46,105 nucleotides of DNA from contig JAWKPF010000034.1 of the NCBI GenBank assembly GCA_041390825.1, forward strand, positions 1 to 46,105, in the 5' to 3' direction. The DNA is from Thermomicrobiales bacterium. Its GTDB lineage: Bacteria; Chloroflexota; Chloroflexia; Thermomicrobiales; UBA6265. Each line of letters begins with the position of its first letter. Position 1 is the first letter of the stretch. This document shows positions 1 through 6,364 of the stretch, piece by piece. Under the pieces are notes generated by a model. It ran no database searches. It had not been told where the DNA came from and saw nothing but the letters and a program-made list of their open reading frames with translations. The translations under genes and the position numbers were made by a program.

Positions 1-699
1 ATCACGTTCGATACCGGCGGGTACTCGATCAAGCCAGCCGATGCAATGCTCGACATGAAAGGCGATATGGCCGGTGGCGCGGCGGTGCTGGCCACGATGA
101 CCGCGCTGAAGACGCTCGGCTGTCCCTACGAGGTGCATGGCGTCATCTGCGCCGCCGAGAACATGATCTCGGGTGAGGCATTTCGGCCGGACGACATCAT
201 CACCGGCATGAACGGTGTGACGATGGAAATCCTGTCCACCGATGCCGAGGGGCGGCTGGTGCTGGCCGATGGTTTGGTCTACACCTCGCGGCTTGGCGTG
301 GGGGAGATGATCGACCTTGCGACCCTCACTGGGGCGAAAGTCGTCGCGCTTGGCGACGAAACTACCGCGCTCTATGCCAACCGAGACGATCTGGCCGCCA
401 ACTTGCTGGCGTCCGCCAAGCGTTCGGGCGAGCTGATGTGGCGCATGCCGTTGACCGAGGCCCTGGAAAAACAGATCAAGGGCGAACTGGCCGATATCAA
501 GAACACTGGGGGACGCGCGGGCGGTTCGATTACCGCGGCGCTCTTCCTGCAGCATTTCTCGGAAGGACTGCCCTGGGCGCATCTCGACATTGCGGGCGCC
601 AACCGGACCAAGACCGGCTCATCCTATACCCCCAAAGGCACGACCGGTGTGGGTGTGCGTACGTTGCTCGATTACCTGACGAATGGAGAGGATGCCTAG
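1..699 (+). CDS. pepA: Leucyl aminopeptidase, M17 family, 3' part only
   Basis: Cytosolic metallopeptidase that removes N-terminal residues from peptides. The frame is already open at base 1, so the start and N-terminal domain lie upstream; 232 C-terminal residues are visible. The catalytic core of the M17 family is clear: FDTGG (metal Asp, visible residue 4), SIK (catalytic Lys, 11), GDM (metal Asp, 22) and STDAEGR (metal Asp 81 and Glu 83, catalytic Arg 85). The family usually has Asn where this protein has Ser before TDAEGR. The GKG lysine ligand falls outside the window. The C-terminus reads through the usual GAA/LFLQHF and HLDIAG stretches to a TAG stop. The HAD gene starts one base after the stop, so the two are probably co-transcribed. 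The family call is firm; which M17 subgroup cannot be told from this part. Confidence 0.95.
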   Translation: MTFDTGGYSIKPADAMLDMKGDMAGGAAVLATMTALKTLGCPYEVHGVICAAENMISGEAFRPDDIITGMNGVTMEILSTDAEGRLVLADGLVYTSRLGVGEMIDLATLTGAKVVALGDETTALYANRDDLAANLLASAKRSGELMWRMPLTEALEKQIKGELADIKNTGGRAGGSITAALFLQHFSEGLPWAHLDIAGANRTKTGSSYTPKGTTGVGVRTLLDYLTNGEDA

Positions 700-700
700 C

Positions 701-1408
701 ATGGCTGACACGATTGGACTCGACGCTATCGACTGGGTTACGTTCGACTGCTACGGCACGTTAGTCGACTGGGAGGGCGCCTTTGGTTCGCTCTGCTATT
801 CGATTGCGCTGCGCAACACCCCCGATCCTCCCTCGGGCGTGCAGTTGCGCGAGCGCTGGGAAGAGATCCAGTTCGAGATCATCCAGGGGCCATACCAGGA
901 GTACAAGCGCGTCCTCTCCGAGAGCATTCGCGCGTGGTGCCTCGAGATGGGATACCAGTGGCAGGATTCGTTCGGACCGGCCATGACTACTGCCATGCGG
1001 TCGATTCAGGCGTTCCACGACACGAAACCGGCACTCGAGCGGGCCCGCGCCGCCGGTCTCAACCTGGCGATCATCTCCAACACCGACCGCGACATCATCA
1101 CGCACTCGATCAAGCAGATCGGCGTTCAGTTCGACAAGGTGATCGTGGCGCAAGATGTCGGGGCCTACAAACCGTCTCCGAAAGTGTTCGAATACGCCAT
1201 CGGCGAGATAGGCGCCGATCCGGGCCGTATGCTGCACACCGCGTTCGGGTTCAAGTACGACATTGGCCCGGCGCAGCAGTTCGGGATGAAGACCGCCTGG
1301 GTCAACCGCAACGCGGAACGGCTCCCCGATGACCGCATCCAGCCTGACTTCATCTGGCCGGACTTGTGGGGATTGGCAGCGTTCGCAGGCAAACCGTACG
1401 ACGTGTAG
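701..1408 (+). CDS. HAD-superfamily hydrolase, haloacid dehalogenase type II-like
   Basis: A 235-residue soluble HAD hydrolase, the normal length for the haloacid dehalogenase/phosphatase group. Motif I is FDCYGTL with nucleophile Asp16, motif II is SNTD near residue 126, the motif III lysine lies in YKPSPKVF, and the motif IV area is the HTAFGFKYDIGPA stretch followed by KTAWVNR. In this last stretch the usual acidic pair is reduced to one Asp. I chose ATG 701 because GGAGAGG (685-691) sits 9 nt upstream; ATGs at 683 and 692 in the same frame overlap the aminopeptidase and have no spaced ribosome site. It follows the aminopeptidase with a 1-nt gap, suggesting one transcript. The substrate is unknown: true dehalogenase activity cannot be inferred, and a phosphatase is equally possible. 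Confidence 0.88.
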   Translation: MADTIGLDAIDWVTFDCYGTLVDWEGAFGSLCYSIALRNTPDPPSGVQLRERWEEIQFEIIQGPYQEYKRVLSESIRAWCLEMGYQWQDSFGPAMTTAMRSIQAFHDTKPALERARAAGLNLAIISNTDRDIITHSIKQIGVQFDKVIVAQDVGAYKPSPKVFEYAIGEIGADPGRMLHTAFGFKYDIGPAQQFGMKTAWVNRNAERLPDDRIQPDFIWPDLWGLAAFAGKPYDV

Positions 1409-1411
1409 TGG

Positions 1412-1470
1412 GCACGCGGCATGCGGCACGCGGCACGCGGCATGCAGCATGCAGCATGCAGCATGCAGCA
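1412..1470 (+). repeat. Heptamer tandem array, left arm (GCAYGCR x 8)
   Basis: Eight contiguous copies of a 7-bp unit run from 1412 to 1467, four of the GCACGCG/GCATGCG type followed by four identical GCATGCA units, plus a partial GCA. The array begins 4 nt after the HAD stop codon. It is the reverse-complement partner of the array at 1525-1566, so the two could pair in a transcript. Confidence 0.9.
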
Positions 1471-1524
1471 ACGGATGAGTATTGGCTCCGGGAGGTCGCG
1501 CCTGATGGAGCTGAGCGAGTCAAC

Positions 1525-1566
1525 TGCGTGCTGCTAGCTGCATGCTGCATGCCGCATGCTGCATGC
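1525..1566 (-). repeat. Heptamer tandem array, right arm (TGCATGC x 6, inverted)
   Basis: Six contiguous 7-bp units, TGCGTGC, TGCTAGC, TGCATGC, TGCATGC, CGCATGC, TGCATGC, which are the reverse complement of the GCATGCA units at 1440-1467. The second unit is degenerate. A 54-nt non-repetitive spacer (1471-1524) separates the arms. The array ends 6 nt before the convergent cupin stop, so the structure fills the space between two convergent genes and may act as a bidirectional terminator or transcript-end stabiliser. Confidence 0.85.
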
Positions 1567-1572
1567 CAACCG

Positions 1573-1950
1573 CTAGCTCTCGTTCGTCCAGACGGTGTAG
1601 AGCTTGCGGATTGGGCGCTTGACCTCCCAGGCGCCGGCCCAGCCCTTGGGGAAGGTGCAGGAGTCGCCCTCTGAGAGGGTGAAGGCTTCGCCGCTGTCGG
1701 GCGTGCAGACCATCTCGCCCTGCACGATGTAGATCATTTCCCCGTGGTGCTCGAAACGGGCGCGGAAGACCCCGGTGTCGCATTCCCAGATGCCGGTTTC
1801 GATACTGCCGTCGCCATTGACCCATGCTTGATAGTCGCGCGTTGGGATGGAGACGCCGTTCTGGCTGATCGGTTTGGCGTCTGGCGCAACGATTCTGGTG
1901 AGTTCATCGCTCCCGATCCTCGTAGCCGAAACGGCGGTTGCGGTCGACAT
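1573..1950 (-). CDS. Cupin domain protein (cupin_3/DUF861-like)
   Basis: Small single-domain cupin of 125 residues, probably cytosolic. The sequence shows the second half of a cupin barrel typical of the cupin_3 group: a MIYIVQGEM strand, a PDSGEAF turn, EGDSCTFPKG, then WEVKRPIRKLYTVW. Members of this group bind small ligands or act as enzymes such as ureidoglycine aminohydrolase or EutQ-like proteins; the function here is not known. ATG 1950 is supported by GAGGAG about 8 nt upstream; the same frame stays open further upstream into the neighbouring intergenic region without another ribosome site. It is divergent from the LuxR/NB-ARC regulator at 2130 across 179 nt, so the regulator may control it. 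It converges with the HAD gene across the heptamer arrays. Confidence 0.85.
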   Translation of the reverse strand: MSTATAVSATRIGSDELTRIVAPDAKPISQNGVSIPTRDYQAWVNGDGSIETGIWECDTGVFRARFEHHGEMIYIVQGEMVCTPDSGEAFTLSEGDSCTFPKGWAGAWEVKRPIRKLYTVWTNES

Positions 1951-2129
1951 CGTGTGGTCACTCCTCGTCTGCTCAGGTCTGGACAGCACGTCGTCGCGCA
2001 ACTGCGGCAACGGCGCGTTGGTCCATTCTATTGGGTTCGATGCGGGCGCGTTGCGATTGCCGGGCGCACCGAACGTCAACTAAGATTCGACCGCCGAACA
2101 CCGCATCGCATCCGCAGCAGGGAGTCTCT

Positions 2130-4583
2130 GTGTCGCTATCGCACGACTCCGTTTCCGCTCAACGGTTACCGGCCCAGCGAACGTCGTTCATTGGGCGTGA
2201 GCGGGAGCTTGCCTCGATTCTGGCGATGCTGCGCCAACCCGCGGTGCAACTGATTACCCTGACTGGCCCGGGAGGTGTTGGAAAGACCCGGCTGGCGGAG
2301 CATGCCGTCAGCGTTCTGATCGATACGCCGGGACTCGAGGTGGCCTGGATTTCCCTTGCGCCCTTCGAAACGGTCGACCAAGTGGCTCAGGCGATTGGCG
2401 AGAAGTTCGGGCTGAAAAGCGTCGGCCCCGATTCGCTGCCTGACCGGCTGGCGGCGATGTTGCTCGGACGTCCCGTGCTGCTCGCACTCGACAACTTCGA
2501 GCATTTGCTGGACGCGGCGCCCATGGTTGCCGAGTTGATCGAGGCGTGTCCCACACTGACGATTCTGGCGACGAGCCGCGGAATACTCAATGTCTCCCTC
2601 GAGCGAGAGATTGCAATCGACCCGTTGCCACTACCCACCCAGAACGCTGCACGGGCCGAGATCGAGGCGAGTCCGGCCGTGCAGCTCTTTCTTCAGCGAT
2701 CATCGCCGATTGCCCATGACGACCCGATTCCGCTCGAAGCGCTGCACGCGATCGAAGGCATCTGCCGGCGCCTCGACGGGCTGCCGTTGGCGATCGAGCT
2801 GGCGGCGTCCTGGAGCCGGTTGCTGACTCCGGCAGAACTGCGTGTCCGGCTCGACCGGCGACTTCCCCTGTTGGTGGGTGGTCCGGCAGATGCGCCACCA
2901 CGTCTCCAGTCGATGGGCAGCGCGATCGGCTGGTCGTATGAACTACTAGACGGTGAGGCGAAACGGTTGTTTCGCCGGATCTCGATCTTTCCAGATGTGT
3001 TTACCCTGGAAGCTGTGGAGTTCCTGGAACGCATGCTCCCTCCATCCAGGGACGATGCGAGCCAGACGCCGAAGCAGATGGCCACCCTGAGCGCGCTGGC
3101 AAGCCTGGTTGGTCAAGGGCTGGTGAGCACGAACGACCGGCACGAGCTCCGCATGCTGCAGACCATACGGGAATACAGTCTCGCCCTGTTGGCGCAACAC
3201 GATGAGGTGGACGAATGCGGACGGGCGCACGTGGCGTGGTGCGTTAGCCGAACGCAAGAGCCGGTGTTCGATCCGCTCGATGGTTACCTCTGGGGGCCAT
3301 CCAATCGATTGTCCGATCAAGCGGACTTCTCCGCTGCTTTGTCCTTCGCGCTCGATCATGGCGCATACGACGATGCGTTGCGTCTGGCGATCACGCTGTC
3401 ACCGACATGGGCGGAACAGGGTCGCTATGCCGAGGCGCGCAACACGCTGGACCGCATTCGCGATGGCCTGCCGTCATCGGCGGCAGAGGAACGTACGGTG
3501 CTGATGGGATGGTCTGCCGAGTGGGCATGGCTCCAGGGAGACTATGGGGCAACTCGGTCGCTTGCGGAAGCGTCACTGGATGCGAGCCTGGCAGTGGGGC
3601 TGGAGGCCGGGATTGCCGCCAATCAGTACCGACTCGGGCGGGTCGCGACCTTGCACGATCCGCATGCTGCGCTGCCATATTTGCTCGATGCGCTGCAGGC
3701 ATTTCAGTTTCGGGGAGAACAGCGCAATGCATGCTGGTGCCTGATCGGGTTGGGACACGCCGTGCTTGGAACTGGGGAAGCGACAGGCGCCCAGACCTGG
3801 TTCGACCAGGCCTCTGCTATCGTCGCGGGGGTTACGGAGGATCCAGGCGGGTGGATCGCCCTCGGTCTCGAACTGGGGATCGCGCGGCTGGAACTGCAGC
3901 TTGGGGAGAACGACCGGGCAGCAAGCGTGTTGACGGAGGCGCTGGCAACGAGCCGGGCGCAGCGAAACGGCTACTTCGAGAGTCTTTGCCTGTCGTACTT
4001 ATGTGACATCTTTCGGCGCGAGTCGTCGTTCTCCCGCGCGGTGGAGTCCGGGCGTGAAGGATTGCAGATTTCCCAACGCCTGGGGCATCGATTCCGCGAG
4101 CGGCAGTGCCTGATCCAGATTGCGCAGGCCGCCTTCGATATGGGCAAGCTCGAGCAGGCGATGTTGCTCGATGGCGCAGTGGCGGCACTTGCAGCGCAGA
4201 TCGATTTCACGGTCTCGGACCGATCGTTGCGTGATCGGATTCTCGAAGCCTCCCCCGGAAAAGGGAAGCGGCTCTCGGAACTGGAAGCGGCTGGACGACG
4301 GCTAACTGGATCGGAACGGCTGGCGGAGGTGATTGCGCTCGAACTCGAGTTGAACCCGGTTCGCGAACGCGCAAACGCGCTCTCCACCCGAGAGGAAGAG
4401 GTGCTGCGCCTATTGGCGCAGGGCGCCACCAACGGAGAGATCGCCGATCGGCTCTTTGTCAGCCGACGGACAATCGACACCCATGTCGGATCGATCTTGC
4501 GCAAGCTCCAGGTCGCCTCCCGTCGTGAGGCGGTCGAGTCGGCTCGGGAGCAAGGCATCGTCGAACGCGGTGAGACGGAGTAG
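2130..4583 (+). CDS. LuxR-family regulator with NB-ARC-type ATPase domain (LAL type) 1
   Basis: An 817-residue STAND-type transcription regulator. The order is an FIGRERE motif (20-26), Walker A GPGGVGKT (46-53), Walker B in LLALDNFEHLL, a GLPLAIELAA motif typical of NB-ARC ATPases, a winged-helix-like region, a long helical TPR-like stretch and a C-terminal LuxR helix-turn-helix (about 751-817, starting LSTREEEVLRLLAQG and containing SRRTIDTHV). Such proteins oligomerise with ATP when the repeat region binds an inducer. I place the start at GTG 2130, where AGCAGGGAG (2117-2124) lies 5 nt upstream; the frame is open further upstream, but that translation is low-complexity and overlaps the divergent cupin promoter region. 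Ligand and targets are unknown; the divergent cupin gene is a natural candidate. Confidence 0.9.
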   Translation: MSLSHDSVSAQRLPAQRTSFIGRERELASILAMLRQPAVQLITLTGPGGVGKTRLAEHAVSVLIDTPGLEVAWISLAPFETVDQVAQAIGEKFGLKSVGPDSLPDRLAAMLLGRPVLLALDNFEHLLDAAPMVAELIEACPTLTILATSRGILNVSLEREIAIDPLPLPTQNAARAEIEASPAVQLFLQRSSPIAHDDPIPLEALHAIEGICRRLDGLPLAIELAASWSRLLTPAELRVRLDRRLPLLVGGPADAPPRLQSMGSAIGWSYELLDGEAKRLFRRISIFPDVFTLEAVEFLERMLPPSRDDASQTPKQMATLSALASLVGQGLVSTNDRHELRMLQTIREYSLALLAQHDEVDECGRAHVAWCVSRTQEPVFDPLDGYLWGPSNRLSDQADFSAALSFALDHGAYDDALRLAITLSPTWAEQGRYAEARNTLDRIRDGLPSSAAEERTVLMGWSAEWAWLQGDYGATRSLAEASLDASLAVGLEAGIAANQYRLGRVATLHDPHAALPYLLDALQAFQFRGEQRNACWCLIGLGHAVLGTGEATGAQTWFDQASAIVAGVTEDPGGWIALGLELGIARLELQLGENDRAASVLTEALATSRAQRNGYFESLCLSYLCDIFRRESSFSRAVESGREGLQISQRLGHRFRERQCLIQIAQAAFDMGKLEQAMLLDGAVAALAAQIDFTVSDRSLRDRILEASPGKGKRLSELEAAGRRLTGSERLAEVIALELELNPVRERANALSTREEEVLRLLAQGATNGEIADRLFVSRRTIDTHVGSILRKLQVASRREAVESAREQGIVERGETE

Positions 4584-4630
4584 CGGACCGGTCGATCTCG
4601 ACATGGCATATCCAGCGGAATGCCAGGGCC

Positions 4631-4646
4631 AATCGGTATACCGATT
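4631..4646. promoter_or_regulatory. Perfect 16-bp palindrome, possible operator
   Basis: AATCGGTATACCGATT is a perfect dyad with no loop, in a relatively AT-rich spot between convergent genes. It is too symmetrical and has no loop for a terminator, and looks more like a dimeric DNA-binding-protein site. The lack of a downstream promoter or gene start makes its role unclear. Confidence 0.35.
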
Positions 4647-4837
4647 TCGCGCGTGAACGGTGACGATACGTAGTTTGGCCGATGCGCCCGGCCAGCGCGC
4701 CTGGGACTATTCGATCCATGCCTTCACGAACAGTTGCGCTTGCAATCGAAGATGTTCTGGAGACAAGGACATGGGCATTCGAAGCGTTCCAGCGACTTGG
4801 GGAGAGACATGTAGCGGACGGCCCGACGAGGGCAACG

Positions 4838-4864
4838 CGCGCGGCCCGCGTGTAGGACCGCGCG
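4838..4864 (-). terminator. Candidate terminator hairpin
   Basis: A 7-bp GC-only stem (CGCGCGG/CCGCGCG) with a 13-nt loop, about 40 nt beyond the stop of the minus-strand secreted protein gene. There is no T-tract, so confidence is low. Confidence 0.3.
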
Positions 4865-4902
4865 TGCGAATCATTCGACCCGAATGCTGATCTGACGTTC
4901 GG

Positions 4903-5556
4903 CTAGTTCACCGAGGCGGATGCGCCCGGCAGGTTGATCTGCGCCGCGCCGAGCAGGACGTACGGCGGTGAGCTGAAATTGCTGCTGTTGGTCAGATTCG
5001 AGACCACGATACTGTTGGCCCCCAATGCAAAGTACGAAGCCGGGATCGTGATGGCCACCGTGGTCCATGGCGCATTCTGGCCTTGTCCCTGACCATCCCA
5101 ACTCGCAAACCAGCTCGTGCCATTGAAGATCGAGGCGCCGTTGATGGTGATCTGGATCGGATTCTTGGTGCCCGATTCATCATTGAGGCCAGTGAGCGTC
5201 AGCGTGACCGGACCGGTAGGGGTCGAGCTAAGCTGAATCGTGAGGCTGGCGGTGCTGTACTGAGTCTGGGTTCCGTAGAGCGCGGCCCATGGTCGTCCAT
5301 ACCACTGGCCGTTGCCTTGGTAGTAGCCGCCGGTCCATTCGCTGGCGGCAAGGGTCACAGTGGTGGAAACGCTGGTGGTCGGATTCACCAAATTGCCGCC
5401 GCCTGCGGTGGCCTGCACACCCTGGCCGAGCACCTGGATCTGTACATCGCCCTGGGCGAGCGTTCCTGCCAGCGGCAAGACCAGCGTGCCGACCGCGAGC
5501 GCAGTGGTCAGAGTGATCGTGCGGATTCGACGAGCGATCGAGGGACTGAGATTCAC
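4903..5556 (-). CDS. Secreted beta-sandwich protein, paralogue of next gene (A)
   Basis: A 217-residue exported protein of unknown function. It has a basic N-terminus (ARRIRT), a hydrophobic stretch (TLTTALAVGTLVLPLAG) and a probable cleavage near TLAQ. The mature part is rich in Thr, Ser, Gly and aromatic residues with alternating beta-strand patterns and motifs such as PIQITINGASIF, SWFASWDG, PWTTVAITIP and SPPYVLLGAAQI, suggesting a jelly-roll, carbohydrate-binding-like fold. I use GTG 5556 because GAAGGAG lies about 8 nt upstream; an in-frame ATG at 5613 would put 19 non-signal residues ahead of the signal peptide. It shares the same plan and many motifs with the adjacent 216-residue product at 5635-6285, so they arose by tandem duplication. 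The gap is 78 nt and co-transcription is likely. Carbohydrate binding is only an inference. Confidence 0.8.
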   Translation of the reverse strand: MNLSPSIARRIRTITLTTALAVGTLVLPLAGTLAQGDVQIQVLGQGVQATAGGGNLVNPTTSVSTTVTLAASEWTGGYYQGNGQWYGRPWAALYGTQTQYSTASLTIQLSSTPTGPVTLTLTGLNDESGTKNPIQITINGASIFNGTSWFASWDGQGQGQNAPWTTVAITIPASYFALGANSIVVSNLTNSSNFSSPPYVLLGAAQINLPGASASVN

Positions 5557-5634
5557 GGACTGCGCTCCTTCATTGCGACAAGCGTCGGGCGATCGAACGA
5601 CATGAGGCGGCACCGCGCCGCTCCGAAAACGAAC

Positions 5635-6285
5635 CTAGCTTTGTCCCGGTGGGTCGACCGTCACGCCAGTGGTCTGCACCGACGCGCCACCGAGAATGAC
5701 ATATGGCGCCTCGCCTTGATTGCCGGTTTCGGCTGTATTCGAGAGGGTAATCGCATTGACTCCAGGGCCGAGCAAACCCTTCGGAATGGTGATCTGCACG
5801 GTGGTCCAGTTGCCTTCGCCCGGGGTTCCTCCCCAGTCTTCGAACCAGGCATCGCCGGTATAGACGACAGTCTGATTGATGGTGAGCTCGATCGGTGTCT
5901 TGCTCGGGGCGTCGTCATCCATGCCGACGAGCGTGAGGATCACATCGGTCGTCGAAGGGTCTGAGAGACCGATATTCAGCGTGCCGGTGCCTTCGCCGGT
6001 CGATTGGGCGTAGAGCGCGGCCGCCAACCGGCCATAGCTTTCGGTTTCTGTCACCTGCGCCGCACCGACCCAGAGCTCGGGACTGAAGGTAGCGATCGTG
6101 GTCAGTCCGGCGACCGGATCGAGGAGGGAACCATAGGCCGCTGGGGTAGCCGGATCGCCCGGTTGGATGATCTCGATCTTGACCTGGTCGCTCTGTGTGT
6201 CCTGAGCCACCGTCTGACCGCCGCCGGTCAGCGCGCTTGCAAAAACGAGCGCCGAGACGAAACCACCAAACCGCATTCGCCGCAT
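5635..6285 (-). CDS. Secreted beta-sandwich protein, paralogue of previous gene (B)
   Basis: A 216-residue exported protein of unknown function. The signal peptide reads MRRMRFGGFVSALVFASAL with likely cleavage after TVAQ. The mature part mirrors its neighbour at 4903-5556: an ALYAQST strand, LTLVGMDDDAPSKTPIELTI, AWFEDWGG, WTTVQITIPKGLLGPG, NAITLSN and APYVILGGASV line up in the same order. ATG 6285 is preceded by GGAGGGGAAGG at a good distance; the open frame continues far upstream into the serA region but without signal character. This copy is the more acidic of the two. Probably first gene of a two-gene operon ending at 4903. Function unknown; a secreted ligand-binding or wall-associated role is the best guess from the fold pattern. 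Confidence 0.8.
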   Translation of the reverse strand: MRRMRFGGFVSALVFASALTGGGQTVAQDTQSDQVKIEIIQPGDPATPAAYGSLLDPVAGLTTIATFSPELWVGAAQVTETESYGRLAAALYAQSTGEGTGTLNIGLSDPSTTDVILTLVGMDDDAPSKTPIELTINQTVVYTGDAWFEDWGGTPGEGNWTTVQITIPKGLLGPGVNAITLSNTAETGNQGEAPYVILGGASVQTTGVTVDPPGQS

Positions 6286-6364
6286 CGTTGCCTTCCCCTC
6301 CACGGTGATTTCAGACAATTCAGTTGTCGCACGGGTGCGAACCGTTCTCGCGCCCAATGTTTGG

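Larger units (their letters stand above)
4584..4902. other. Intergenic region with palindrome and hairpin
   Basis: This 319-nt stretch lies between the 3' ends of the first LuxR regulator (plus strand) and a secreted protein (minus strand). I see no credible gene: the short open frames lack coding character. It contains a perfect 16-bp palindrome (4631-4646) and a GC-rich hairpin (4838-4864). Confidence 0.6.

Noticed and set aside
1412..1566. Heptamer arrays considered as a CRISPR array
   Set aside because: Units are 7 bp and contiguous, with no spacers of CRISPR size and no cas genes nearby.
4660..4890. Small plus-strand open frame of 76 codons
   Set aside because: No ribosome site, Cys/Arg-rich random-looking translation, overlaps a hairpin between convergent genes.
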